Source: Ctenosaura bakeri
Lineage: Eukaryota; Chordata; Lepidosauria; Squamata; Iguanidae
Assembly (NCBI GenBank): GCA_948474755.1
Contig: CAOLHI010001311.1
Coordinates: 62,001-126,000 of the forward strand
Reading direction: 5' to 3'
Length of the DNA stretch: 64,000 nt
The position numbers and the translations under genes are program-made. A model generated the notes under the pieces. That model was not told where the DNA came from, searched no databases, and was given only the letters and a program-made list of their open reading frames with translations. Positions 45,551 through 58,043 of the stretch are shown here, in pieces (position 1 is the stretch's first letter; every line of letters begins with the position of its first letter).

Positions 45551-48500
45551 TACCTTCATAATTACCTGCCACAGATTGCCAAAGTACTGTTGCTTTCCCT
45601 AGTGACAATTATTTACCATAACATCACATGCAAATAGCATTTAAGTTGAAAAAGTGCAAACTTTAATCAACCATTAGATGTAGTTGGATATGAACGTATC
45701 TTTAAACAAAATTGTCAGGGAGCTCAAAAGAGATCATTTTGCACAAGGCCCTACAACAAACTAGGTCTGACATTTTAAATGGTGGTTTTGTGAGAATTTT
45801 AAATGGTGGCTTTGGTCTTCCTAGAGCTTATTGCAACACTGTTGCTGCTGCTGTGGCTACCAAGAAAGTTCACCTGAGCCCTAATACTGGAGGCTGTGTG
45901 CCAACAGCAGCTTTGTTTGCAGCTCATTTGAATTTGTACTTGACCACAGCTGGATCCTTTGGCCAAAAGAAGATTGTACCCTCTAATCACACAACTCAAC
46001 CACACCCAGAATGGGTGCCACAACACTGCATTAGCCATTTCTTTCATTATATGCATCTAAGTTATTTCTCCCCTTCCTTTCTCTCATTTCATTACTACTG
46101 AAATCAAAAACAAATTTCCAAGCAACCTCTATGGCTTTGAATCCAAAATGAGATTGGGTGAAAAATATCACATGATCCCAGAGAAACTAGAATGTAGCAC
46201 ATTGAATGGGTCTTTTTATACAGTCCCAATTTCATTACAGTCCAGAGAAGATAATGACATCATGGAATCCACAGAACTGAGTTAGATACCACATTCAAAG
46301 CGATAGCTATCTTATCATTTGTTGCCTGAATTGGGTTTATTTGAACCCATTTATCATTTTCATTACAATCATTGTAATGAGAAAGGAACTCTGCTCCATT
46401 TTTAATCTCACCAGCATATAATATACAGCTTCAGATGTAAAGAAAGCAGCAGACACTATCACAGTCATTTTTGTTTTGCTTTGCTTGCAACAATCTTGAA
46501 CTAATGGGTACAGAGAGGGAAAAAAATAACCTGTGTTAGGGAAACTGCACTGGGGCAGGTTATTGTGGAAATCTTGGCATCAGGTTGGGCTCTGATGCGT
46601 TTCAGAAGTCCCAAAGAAATAAAGTTTATAAGCTGAACAGATTCACAAAGTATATCTGTATGTGAGTTTGAATGCATATATGTATCGCTCAGGATCAAAA
46701 TCTGTTAAGGTCTGCTTGTCTTTTTATTGTTAAATGGTTGAATGTGCCAGAGGCTGCCAGTTCTTTCTCTCTTTCTATACATAGACACATGTACATACCT
46801 GCTCATATCCATGCCCACACTTACTTTGTATTACGAAGGAGAGATTGCGTAAGCCTATGGACTTCAATCAATGTACTTAAAAAAACAATCTGGAAGAGGA
46901 CTTGCAAAACCTAACAAAACAAAGCCCCTTGCTGTAACTTCATCCATCTTTTTATTTGTATTTTCAAGACCTTATCTCCAGCACCCTTTTCTTCTAGAAG
47001 AAAATTGGTATAATTTAGTGTGAATTTTCATATAGCACTCACTATATCATTTCCGCCTGCTCTTTTGTCCCTTCCTTCTTGAGTTACTCTCTTTAAAAAC
47101 TCTGGCTTTGCCGATGCCAAGACTTACCTTTTCTCCATTTCCATCCTCTGACCTGATCTTACAGATATGAAATTACCCTGTACTACATCAGCCCAACCAT
47201 CATTCTGGCTAGTACCAGGGCTGCTTGATCTGACTACAGCTGACAGTAGTTCTCTAAGGTCTAAGGCACAGGAAGTCTTACTTATGATTACCTGCAATCA
47301 CTTTCTTGAAGATAACTGAACCTGAGATCTGCATCCAAAACATGAACTCTACCACTGAATGCAGGTTCCGGTCGTTCCTTCCACTCCTGTCTCTTTTTGG
47401 GTTTCTCTTCCTTCTTGTTTTCTCCTTTTTCTTTAGAGATTCCCTTTTAACCATATGGAGTTAACGACTCTAATTGTGTCTCCTCCACTTTGAAATACAG
47501 CCCACCCTTAAAATACCCCAGCCTTCTTTCAGATGTATCTCATCCTCTTACTTCCTTCAACTAATTGACTTTTACTTTCATTTCATTTCCAGCCACTCTT
47601 TTCTTGACCCTCTTTAGCCTACTTTTCCTGTTTCCTTCAATTTCTGCTCAGTAGGGCTTCTCTTACTGTGATCCAGCATGGACCACCTCTTTGCAAAATA
47701 TAAGAACTGCTGCTGCTATTCATTCCCCATTTTTGCCTACATTTCTTGGATTTCAAAACAAAAGAGAAATCCTTATATTCAGAGATTGATTTAAACCACA
47801 CTTGTCAGGCTACTGACAATAAGGATAGTAAACACATGGTTTAGTTAAAAACATGTTTCTCTAAAATATGGATTTAGAGTAAGGACAGAATCAGGATAGT
47901 AATAGGAAATTGATTTAAGACGCACAGTTATAGAGTCAAATAGATTTTAAGACAAATGATTACAAGTCTCTCCTGAAATAACTTACCAAATCAGATAAGA
48001 TGCAGTCTTCCCAAATGCAGCCATTTTTAAAAGAATCTAATTCTCCCCCTTAAGACCTAAGAGTATGTCAACTGATAATAAGATATTGTAATAGTTATGC
48101 TACATCTCTTAAGCTGAATGTTTATCTGAGACATGCTGTTGTTTATGACATTCCTTCAAGATCTTGTGTTTTTTCAAAGGATAGCAATTTTTGGAGGTTA
48201 TTGGCCATGCTAGATTTGGTAAAGATGCAGTTTTACTCCATGGACTGTTGTTGATCAATAGTTGTCAGTAATTGTCTGGACCTTTACTCTAGATATCTCT
48301 CTTACCAATCTTATGGGGGAAAAAAGAGAAAGTAAGGTTATAGAGAGGAAAATTTTAAAATCACAGACCCAACATATCCTACCTTGGAAACCAAATATTT
48401 CTGTCCCATTTGAATCCAAAAGCTTTACTTGAATGTGTTTATATGGAAGCAAGCCTTTAGTTACTTGAACCATGTGGTGTTTCACCACTTAGTGAGACTT

Positions 48501-49283
48501 CCACTGCTCAGTGAAGCTACTGTATAAATAACTAAAAGTTGTCATTACACTACAAAAGGAATCAAGTTATTCACTGTTAAGTTACAATAGTAATTATTCC
48601 ACATGGAACTCCTGCCACTCCTGGCTCTTTATATACAATCAGTTACATGGCTTGTGATACCCATTTCAACCCTAATCATGCACTGGACATCTTCATCACC
48701 AGTATATGAAAAGTCTGTGTAGCAAGATGATTTTTGTTCTTTATCTCAGGTTTTGGTTTGGACAGATTCTACAGCTATTTGGTGATATGCATTTATGCTT
48801 GCTCTCACTCTCTGTGCTGCCACATACTCACTGGATTGCACATTGGAACCTCAGACTGCACAGATTCTTTTAATAGCAACATCTTTTTCGTGGTTGAGTG
48901 ATGTAAAAGAATCCTCGCACTCCTGGAGGGCAATGGAGCAAAAGAATCAATTGCAGGATGAACTGGAATGAACTGGAAAGGTATTATTTGGTTGAGTGTA
49001 GGGTCTACAACAGCCACTGCAGCAAGCTGAGACCTTCTGGCTATTCTGAGGCTCTATATGTTATTACCAGGCCAAGCTGTCTTGCTAGGAAAACTGCAGT
49101 TATCTACAAGTTTTTTGGGGACATCAGTAGGTCAGGATAAATCCTAGGCCAGTCAGTGCCCTGTATGGGTGTGGCCTACAATACTGTGTTGTTGTCATCA
49201 CCATCACTGTTTTTTGCAATGCACAAGGCTTCTGTTCCTCACTAGATCAATGACTGTGAAAATATTATTCTTGTTGATAAGAA
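45551..49283. other. Unassigned AT-rich DNA
   Basis: The ORF at 45712-46101 (129 codons, plus) includes a small duplication (TTTTAAATGGTGG twice) and no domain that I recognise. No gene or element is supported. Confidence 0.5.
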
Positions 49284-49496
49284 TCTAGTGCAGTGAAATG
49301 GTTAGAGTGTTGGACTAAAACAGGGAGAACAAGATTCAGATCCCTTCTTGATTATGAAGTCACTGGATGACCTTGGGCCAGTCACTTTCTCACACGCTAA
49401 CCTACCTCACTGGCTAGCTGTGAGGATAAAAATGAAGTTGGAGAACAATTTATACCATTTATAAGCTCCTTGAAGCAAGTACAGATATAATAAAAG
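49284..49496 (+). repeat. tRNA-derived SINE (second family)
   Basis: Head CTAGTGCAGTGAAATGGTTAG (A-box like), B box AGATTCAGATCCC, then GACCTTGGGCCAGTCACT, CTAACCTACCTCACTGG and GTGAGGATAAAAATG, ending in ATATAATAAA. The body differs from the ACAACAAC-tailed family. Confidence 0.8.
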
Positions 49497-49556
49497 AGCA
49501 GCCTGAGAATTAATATGATAGCCATCTTTGCATATCTAAAGGGTTGTTATGTAGAA

Positions 49557-50551
49557 CAGTAGTTCCAAACCTTTTCCCCCCCACTCACATACTCTTTGGC
49601 AGCCTATTTCCTGTACCCTTCGTATCAGCAAAAATTTTGTAATTAATATAGTTGCTGTTTTCAAATGTATATGTTGTAACTCACTCATCGAATACTGCTC
49701 ACAGGACTGACCAAGTGCCTGCTTATGTATACACCACTATCAGCACAACAGCACCCAAATGTTCATGAAGGGAAAAGAGTGGAAGCTGAGCTTGTGAAGG
49801 ACACTCTGCTGAGCATGCCCATTGTAGTGGCATGTTCACAACATGTCGAATAAGGATGGACTCCCTACCATTCTCCAACATAATAAAGGCCCTTTTCGCA
49901 TGCTTTTTTTTTTTTTTTGCGTGAGCGACCCTTGAGCGTCGCATGAGTGGGAGCGGTGCTCTGTATGACGCACTCCCCCTCGTGCGACACTCACGAGGCT
50001 AAAGTGGGGCACGCGCGCATTTTTTGATTTTCGGCTTTAAGCTGAAAATGCCCCACGCTCACGCAATGCTTGCGGTGCCCTCGCGCACTTACCTCTGTGC
50101 GGTGTGTCGGCAAGGCGGCCTGGTCGCGCTTCCTTCCCCCTGCGCAGCCTACAACTCCCAGACTGTGCTGCGGAAGAAAGGGGCGGGGCGCTCGTGCGAC
50201 GGTCGTGCGAGAAGGAAGGTGATGAGGGAGGCAAAAAGGGCTGTCATGAGCAGCTCGCATGAGTGGCTGCTCACGTGAGCGCCGCTCCCCGCTGCCGCGA
50301 CGAGGTAAGGTGCAAAAAGGGCCAAAGTGAGGGAACAGAGCTTTTCTCAAAGTTAAACAATTAACCACACGTGGTCTACCACTCATAATGGTCAATTAAT
50401 TTCAGAACTTTTGACTTGTATCTTGTGTTACATTGTTGACATACATTGTTGACATACTTTTCTGTCATTATTTAGTTTTTCCCCACATGCTCTAAATGTT
50501 CTGATTCATACCCCTGGGAGGGAGTACACATACTCCAGTTGGGAATCACTG
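49557..50551. mobile_element. hAT transposon inserted in the CR1 fragment
   Basis: Ends are CAGTAGTTCCAAACC and GTTGGGAATCACTG. Flanks ATGTAGAA (49549-49556) and ATGTAAAA (50552-50559) match at 7 of 8 bases, and removing the element restores the CR1 reading. No transposase ORF is present. A CpG-rich MITE is nested within it. Confidence 0.85.
49888..50323. mobile_element. CpG-rich 436 bp MITE nested in the hAT
   Basis: Ends GGCCCTTTTCGCATGC and GGTGCAAAAAGGGCC are inverted, with AAA on both flanks as a possible 3 bp target duplication. The interior is strikingly CpG-dense (CGTGCGA, CGCGCGCA, GCGTGAGCG), unlike its AT-rich host. The terminal GGCC and 3 bp duplication recall the palindromic MITE family at 14072. 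Overlapping ORFs here are composition artefacts. Confidence 0.75.
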
Positions 50552-51419
50552 ATGTAAAAGATCGAGCAAACTTACTTTCTTACTCTCCAGTAACTAGGAC
50601 TTGAACCAATGGATTTAAATGGAAAGAAATAAGGTTCCAGTGAAACGTCAGGAAAATCATCCTGCTTTCTGATATAACTACATTGGTGGAAGTAGAACTG
50701 ATAACACAGCAGCAGAGTAGTAGGGGCTATGGGTGTTATAATTGGTAGTGCCAGCGAGGGGGATATCAGTGAAAGCCATTCTCTTCAGGAGTTAAATCTG
50801 CCTTGCCAGCTTCTGAACTCCTTAGGAGCTGAAAGGGCAGCTTTATATACTGAAAGAGATGGTGTTTGCTGCCATCCCCCACCATTGCTATACCTCGGCT
50901 GAAAAAGGATTGCCAGCCAATGGAAGTGAGACTTTTGCCACCATAAATCACCAATGAGATTCCAGCCAGTAACAGCTACTTCACAATAGAACAGAATACC
51001 GCAGAAGACAGCAAACTGTCTTAGAAGGTAGTACATTCTCTTTCACTGGAGGCTGGTTGCTTGGTCACCTGTCAAAGATACTTTAGCAGGGGTTGAACTC
51101 CATGATCCTTGAGGTTTCTTCCTACTCTGTGATTCCAAGAAATGTAATAAGTAAGCCCCAAAACTTCTGAAGTATTTTAAAATGAACCTATATCATTGCA
51201 TTATATAAAGATAGAGATTTTTCTGTTCCTACTGGAAAAGTCCTAGCAATGCATATGTTTTCCATTAACTTTTTACTTAATGCATCCACATTCCACTTGT
51301 GGCTTATAGGCATTTTGGTATCATCTAGGATCAGCATTTCTTTTTCATTTCTCTGCCTTACCCATTACCCCGCCATGGTTTCCAGCTGATAGGTCTAAGC
51401 AGATACTGAAGTGCTCATT

Positions 51420-51640
51420 ATTGATTCCCAAGTGTATGACCTTATAGTCCGTGCTATTGAATCGAATCTCATTTTATAACTCACATGGTTCATGCTGTAA
51501 TTTTTTTGATCCTTATCTGTTCTGACAATACTTCTCAACTTCGAGTCATCAGCAAATTTAATCAGCACACTACTTCACCACCCAGCTACACTTGCTAACA
51601 AATGCAGGCTAAAATGGGTCTCAGAATGACCTCTAAAGAG
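51420..51640. repeat. Possible ancient CR1-like interior fragment
   Basis: The block with CCCAAGTGTATGACC, CTTATCTGTTCTGACAATAC and AGTCATCAGCAAATTTAATC resembles a LINE-derived sequence shared across reptiles and birds. It is too degraded to be sure. Confidence 0.35.
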
Positions 51641-52621
51641 ATCCAAAGATTAGTTCTCTAATATATCAATTTCTTAGTGCTTTTGCTAATGTAAAGTTGC
51701 ACATTAGCCTGCCATGAGATACCAACTTCCGAGGGAGTAAACCACAATCAACTCAATGGGATTTGCTTTTGAGCAGACATGTTTAGAACTGTGCTGTTGA
51801 AAATCTTATAGCATTTGTCTTCTGAACGACCCTTTGTTCAACATCTAATATCCTTACCACTGTTGGTACAGTGTTTTATTGAGGCTTATATTACTGTCTA
51901 TAATCACCCCTCCTTTTATTTTAGGTTTCATCAGTAAAATAGCATGTTCCATTACCTTTGCTTTAGATTTATGCATTCACTGAATATACTGCCTACTTTT
52001 CATTGTAAAAATAATCCCAAAGATGTCATGGAAGTAGGCATGAATCAATGCTCAAGCCTATAGTTTTTCTTCTTTGCAGAAAGGTTCCTGCCATATATGC
52101 TCCAGCTTGCTGCCTGTCACCATCTGGAGGTGCATGTTGGGAAAGTTTAATCTTATCAACCTAATTTAATCTGGATCCCATGTTCATCACAAAAAGAGTT
52201 AGACCGTAATCCTGGATCAGGAGACACATCACACATGTGTAACTAGGATAGTCTCTCATCCAATTTGATCTTTTCTCTGCTGCAGTTCTCCCTCATCTAT
52301 CTGGCCAGTGAAAAGCAGAGACAGTGGCAGAGAAGCATCCACCTATTTTCCTGTGGTTGGACACATCAATGATATCACCCTCAGGGATTTCTCAGGGACA
52401 CCAGGAGATCCTTGAGGATATCTGTCACATGGCCTGGAAGTGGCCATGTATGTATATATTGGGGCAAGGGGTACTACAGAGAAAATATGAATATGAGGAG
52501 AATTTGGTTGTTGCGTTGTCAGTACATAGTTCTGATCTAGACAATGCCCCCTTTCCCCCCAAAAAAAGAGATAAAATGGCAGAAATTGGGCCTACCCTAT
52601 CATAACTAACAGGTTGCCAGT
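51641..52621. other. Unassigned DNA
   Basis: Nothing supported; the 93-codon ORF at 52324-52605 has no recognised product. Confidence 0.55.
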
Positions 52622-52755
52622 CAGTTTAGGTTCAAGCAACCTCGTGCTAACCAGATGTTTTGAACTACAGCTCTTACAATATCTGGCTGTGCTGGCCAGG
52701 GCTTACAGGAGCTGGTATGCAAGACAGGTGGAAGGGTCCAGGTTGTCTATCCCTG
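52622..52755. mobile_element. Short hAT-like MITE (ACATCTGG family), decayed
   Basis: CAGTTTAGGTTCAAGCAACCT and AGGTTGTCTATCCCTG are plausible inverted ends, with CAGATGTTTTGAACTACAGC and GGCTGTGCTGGCCAGGGC inside. No target duplication found. Confidence 0.5.
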
Positions 52756-53749
52756 ATTTAGATCATGCAAGAAAAGGAGAAGAGAATTTGCCATTAATGT
52801 CCTTGTTGCTTCTTCTCCTGTCAGCTGTACCATCTCTCTGATCTAACTTTGCTTTATGCACAAGTAGAATGCACAACAGATTCTTATGGAGGAAGTCAAT
52901 CCTTTATACATGTATCTACTTTTCACTTGTTGAAATGAACAAGGAAGCCTCAATGGGTAGAAATATCATAAGCACTACAGTCTTTGTGCTCACAAAGGAC
53001 TGTTTGGAGAGGGGAAAAAACTCCATAAATCCAATAGAACCAAAGCTTCTTTAATGTGGAAACTGCAATTTTGGGAAGGACAGGAAAAAAGGGTAGAAGC
53101 AGATTCTAGAGCCCCAAACAAATTCTGAAGGCAATTTCAGAATTTCAAATGTGTAGCAGGAAGGGGGACTCTGGTGAACAAGTGAGTAGTCAAGTGACCT
53201 ACAGGACTGCATATGAGAGTTGGTGCCTAGATATTGGTTCCATATTTTTTGTCTTTATTTGAAGATGATTTTAGGCCTGAGACTTCAGCACCACACAACT
53301 GTGGGCTGTTGTCACCTAAGGAATGATCTACTCCTGAAGAGTGCCTTTCTCATGAGGAGTCCTTATTTATGAGGTAAGCGCATCTAGATCTGGTGGTTAT
53401 TGATGAAGGCAGCACCTTCAGGCACATGCAGTTCTTAAGACTGGATGATTGGCTTCTGCTTCCATATCAGAGCAGCTTTAACCATATCTTGAGGAGAGGG
53501 CTTGACTACTGCCTTCCAAGGGTGCAAGATCTTGCGGATCCTGCTCCTGGCTCCCTGTTCCTGGATACTATTTTGTGATGTTTGGCTTGGGAAGCTCCAT
53601 GACATTGTCTGAAAATGATGGGGGAGGTATAATAGGTATTCCAGGGACATGGTGGGAAATGTAAGGATACATAGGAACCGAATCTCTCCTGTTTCCAAGA
53701 TATGCTCTTAGAACAGGGAAAAAAATCATATCAGCCATTAGAGCAATGC
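52756..53749. other. Unassigned DNA
   Basis: No supported feature. Confidence 0.55.
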
Positions 53750-54305
53750 TGTCATGTTTTAAACTGGTGAGTGCACAGGTGAGCACATCTACAGTCCACA
53801 AGAACTGTATGGAAAGCCAGTCCAGTCCCAAGTCTTATAATGTGGTCCAGTCCAAAGAAAATAGAATCCAAAGCTGAGAGTGGAATTACCAGAAAGATTA
53901 ATCCAAAAATATGTACTGATGGTCAGAAAGCCAGAGATGTTAGACAGGGTTGCTTGGAGGGTTGGAACCTGTTGCTCTGCAACAACAGAATGCCCTGGGC
54001 TGAACTAATTTATAGCCAGCAGTTAACCAGCCCAGCTAGCCTCATTAGCTCAGTGTCCTGTATTTAAAGTAGAGTAGGATACTACCTGAACTTTTTTTTC
54101 TCTGTGGGTTAATTAAAGTTGCTTGAGAGTGAAGTGCCCTGCCTTCTCCTCCAGATATGCAGTTACTGTCTAGGATGAGCTGGGCTCTGTCTCTGCTGGT
54201 GCCCTGGTAGAATTGCCAGCATCCTCTGGCTCTAAGTAAGGCCAGTGTTCTGGCTCTCCTCTCCCCTCTTCATCTGAACAGATCTCCTCCAGGCAGAACC
54301 TGACA
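53750..54305 (-). mobile_element. Possible solo LTR, Ty3/gypsy-like
   Basis: On the minus strand it begins TGTCAGGTTCTGCC and ends AAACATGACA, so TGTCA/TGACA tips are inverted. A TATA-like GCTATAAATTAG lies near 54012, followed by a promoter-downstream stretch rich in GGACTGGAC words, as in lizard gypsy LTRs. No clear flanking duplication or interior is seen. Confidence 0.45.
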
Positions 54306-54707
54306 ATTGGGAGAGAAACTTTTAAAAACTGGTATACCCCTATCTTCTACCCTGCTGTTGTGAGCTAAGAAGGTAGAGTAAAATGCTGTTCTTCCATTTT
54401 GGTTTCTCTCTCTCCCTTTTCCCACCCAAGCTTGCTCTCCCAATGCCTCATCCAATAATTACTGAAAAAGTTATTTGTGCTAAGATTCAGCAGGATGTAG
54501 AAGCAGTGTGATTTACATGCAGGAAAAAAACAACAACACCCATACTATCCATACATGTATTTCTGCCACCACCTGTAAGTAACAATTGTCACATGTAAAA
54601 TATGCTTTTAGTTCATTCAATTATTCATCAGTATCTAATATATCCTTAAAAGGCTAAGGGTGGGGACTTGAAGCTGAAGAGAATTAGTAGCTATATAGAA
54701 AACCAAT
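54306..54707. other. Unassigned DNA
   Basis: Nothing supported. Confidence 0.55.
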
Positions 54708-54820
54708 TTGATGAAATGATTGGCCTGGGACTTAGGAGATCTGGATTCAAATGCCCACTAGCCACAAAACTGACTGGAAGATCTTGAGTCAATCACTCTC
54801 AGCTTAATCTTATCTCCCAG
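54708..54820 (+). repeat. tRNA-derived SINE (second family), truncated
   Basis: GGGACTTAGGAGATCTGGATTC, AAATGCCCACTAGCC and AGTCAATCACTCTCAGC follow the order of the SINE at 49284-49496. Confidence 0.65.
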
Positions 54821-54821
54821 G

Positions 54822-54862
54822 GGTGTTGTTGTTGTTGTTGTTACTACTACTACTACTACTAT
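54822..54862. repeat. (GTT)n(ACT)n microsatellite
   Basis: Six GTT units then six ACT units at the end of the truncated SINE. Confidence 0.92.
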
Positions 54863-56412
54863 TTAATGGTATACTGGGGAGAAGGAGATGCCAAGTATGA
54901 TGCCTGAAGTTCATGGGAAGAAAGGTAGCTAAAGAATGACAAAATCATAATAAATAATTCCAATACTCAGTACTCCTAAAAGAAAAGAGTAGAAAATACA
55001 ACTAGAAAATACAATGAAATAGTAAACATCATGTTTAGTTACACTGAAGTGGCAAGATTAATATGTATGCACCTTTTTATTCCTATTATGTTTAAATGTT
55101 AAGGACAACTAATTATGCTACATATGCATATTTTGAGTAGATTATATTGCAGGTATTCCAAATGCAAGTTCAGAGCTCTTCCACATAGCCTCATATACTT
55201 CAAGGAAAGAGACATTTCCATATGTATGCCACTGTTTTAAGTTCCAGATATTGTTGATATAGAAAACAAGAAATATGATGGAGATATAATTTATTACACA
55301 AACTTGAGAGGGCTCAGAGAACTAGACCTTTCAAATGAGCATTTTAATGTTTTGATGGCTCCACCTCACTTTTGATTCTCAAGATGTTCATCATTTTTAT
55401 TTTAAGCCGTAAAGTTTGTAGGCAATCACTTTGTTAATTAGCAGACATCAGCTCTTTGTGGAAGGCATTTCAGCAGTGATAGAAGAAATGTGCCCATTCC
55501 AGTTTGCAATAGGGTGGAGTTTCCCCAACTTTTTTTTGAAGAATTCTTTCCAAATGAGTTCAACCTTCCTCAAAGAATGTTTCAACAGCTTAAAAAGAAC
55601 AATCTTAGAACAAACTCTTGACAGTGCAATAGTTCAGCTAGGGCAGCCATGTTTATTTGTCTACCTTCTCACTTTCTCAGTTGCTTTTATAATGTCCTGC
55701 TTTTGCCCTCTCACTCCCATTGATTCAATTGCTTTCAAATGCTACAAACTCTGAGGTCAAAGTACTTTGTAATCAACTCAGCAGGGGGCAGTCTGTGCTC
55801 TGGAAAGAAGAGGACATTGTGGACTCTTACCTTTCCCAGTCAAAATTGTAGAAACTGCAGTTGCAGCCATTTTGTTGTGGAACTGCTTGCTTTATGTAAC
55901 CATGGATTACTTACTGTGTCAAGCAAAAAGGAATGCAAACCATTTGTACAAGGAGAAGATGGGGAGAACCCTGACTACTAAAAGGGGCTTTGTGTTAGAA
56001 GAAATCCTTTGAATCTTAAATTGGAAAAATCATCTTTGGCTCTTTGGAAATGTCTCAATCTCTTTCTCAGTCTGTCCCTCTGAAAGACACAGACTAAAAT
56101 AAAATCAATATTGTAGAGAAGCATTCCTGATTAGAAAATATTTTTACTCTTCCCTGCAGTTCTGAGTTTTGTTTCCTTGGGGGATTTACACAAGTCTCGC
56201 ATTATGGCTTAGTTTTCTCCCCTTTACTTCCATTCCTACTTATCCTGCATGGGTGTACATGCATAGGTATGTGGCTATGAACACCAGGGCAGAACCATAA
56301 GAGCAAAATGGTAACTTGTATATAGGTCCAACACTGGGAGAGATTTACTGCTCACTTACTTTGAGAGAAGGATTTTTACCCTTGAAGATCAATGTTCCTT
56401 TACATTAAACAA
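54863..56412. other. Unassigned DNA with a MITE-related block
   Basis: Between about 55640 and 55800 the blocks CTCACTTTCTCAGTTGCTTT, GCTTTCAAATGCTACAAACT and AATCAACTCAGCAGGG match the interior of the MITE at 44551-44920. The rest shows nothing identifiable. The ORF at 55431-55754 overlaps this repeat. Confidence 0.45.
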
Positions 56413-56568
56413 TACCTTTCCACCCTGCCCTGTTATAGTGCTATTACTCCACTTTTAAAGTCCTGTGGAATTCTGGGGTTAATGTCCTTACCTAAACTGC
56501 AAGTCTCAGGATTCCATAGGATGTTGAAAGTGAAATAATAGCACTATAACAGTGTAGTGCAGAAGGAC
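56413..56568. mobile_element. Palindromic MITE, GGCCTTTCC family (decayed ends)
   Basis: Contains CTGTTATAGTGCTATTACTCC paired with GCACTATAACAGTG, and TGTGGAATTCTGGGGTTAATG with a decayed partner. Terminal GGCC is mutated at both ends. Confidence 0.7.
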
Positions 56569-58043
56569 TCACAATCATGCACACATCTACTCAGAAGTAA
56601 GCCCCGGTGAATTCCGTGGGACTTATTCCTAGGTAAATGCAATGTCAGATGTTCAAAAAGCCTATTAGAATGCATGTATATTTTGATGGCACACATTTTT
56701 CCCAGTCATATCTTTCTCAACTAATTATATTTTACTTACCTCCTGAAACTAAAATACCACACATAATTTTCCCCACCTCTACACTTTTATCATAACAATA
56801 ACTCTGGGAAGTAGATTAACCTGAAAGTGTTAAATCGATAGGAAGCTGGGATGTGACTTAATATATTTGAATTGGGCAGATGCCATTGGTTGGAAACACA
56901 GCGTTCATGAAGTGACTGGATTTCAAAGAAGGCTGTAATTTTGCACAGGTCTGATAAAGGCATTTTGACTTCACAATACTGTATTATGTAATATCTATTG
57001 TTAATAATGCTGTAGGCCTGCAATCATATATATAGAGTACTGTATGTATTGATTTAGGGTTTTTTTCACTTCTCTTTAAGGCATTGCTAAACTCAGTACA
57101 TAAAATTCTAAGGTTTCTCTTATTAAAATAGTAGTTCTTATGCGCTTTTCATTGTTAATAGATTTTTCCCTCTTGTTGCCCTGCCATACACTCTTGATCA
57201 CACTCTGATGTGACTCCACCATCTTTTGTCACCAGCCTATTTGTCTTTTATTTTACCCCTTCGTCAACTCAAAACAAGTTCACAAACCTATGTAAGGAGA
57301 GAAAAAATAAGACTAGGCTGTGGGTGGAGATTGTGGGACCCAGTGCCTCTTCTTTGGTTTCCAGATGTGTATTTGCACTGCAGTTATGCCAGTTTCATAG
57401 CAGTATAATAGTCATTATTCCATTAAAGAAATCCTGGGACTGATTCTCTGCTCCGAAGTTCTTGCCAAGTTCCGTGTCAATTAGATAGTAAATGTGTTCT
57501 GGATTTTACTCTGAACTTTAGGAGTTATCCAAGGCATTAAGCCCTACCTGCAAAATAGGTTCAGCAGATTGGATAGCTCCTTTAAAGTCTCTATTAAAAG
57601 CCAGAGTGAATTCAGAAGCACACATGAAGCAGTGTGAGCACAAGAGGCTCAAATGCCAGCCAGGGAGTCACCAAAAAGAATAGTCCAAGACAGCAGTTGA
57701 AGTTCAGGGGATGAGAGATCAGGGAATGCCACATAATACCAAACATAGATTATGGAGCTGTTGTTTTGTAGCAAAAAGAAAAAGAAAAAAAAGCCTTGGG
57801 CATAAATTAAATCTGTGCAGCTACCTCAGTTTCCTCAGTGTTTCACTTTTAAGACAGGCCAAAGCCTTTCCTGCACTTTTATTGCTTCTGTTTTGGTCTA
57901 CAACACTTCATACGATGAAGTGGATCAGCCTCTGATTCATTTTCCTCAGCATTGGCTAGTCTGGGGTCTACTTCCAGGACAGGGTTGTCTGCCTCCTTTG
58001 CCTCCAAGGCTGGGTTCCCAGTCTCCTCTGGTTCCGACTAGAG
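56569..58043. other. Unassigned AT-rich DNA
   Basis: No supported gene or repeat. A possible decayed trace of the palindromic MITE family lies near 57370-57430. Confidence 0.5.

Larger units (their letters stand above)
49508..51150 (+). mobile_element. CR1 3' fragment, split by later insertions
   Basis: Three separated pieces align in order with the intact CR1 at 6345-6690. ATGATAGCCATCTTTGCATA (49508-49556) is the first. The second has CAATGGATTTAAATGG and GTCAGGAAAATCATCCTG (50552-50690). The third has TTCACTGGAGGCTGG, GGGGTTGAACTCCATGA and TTCCTACTCTGTGATTCCAA (51010-51150). A hAT element fills the first gap and about 320 bp of unidentified DNA the second. Confidence 0.75.

Noticed and set aside
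53393..53578. LINE-like RGLDYCLP motif in a 61-codon ORF
   Set aside because: Only one short resemblance to a LINE C-terminal motif; no further colinear similarity.
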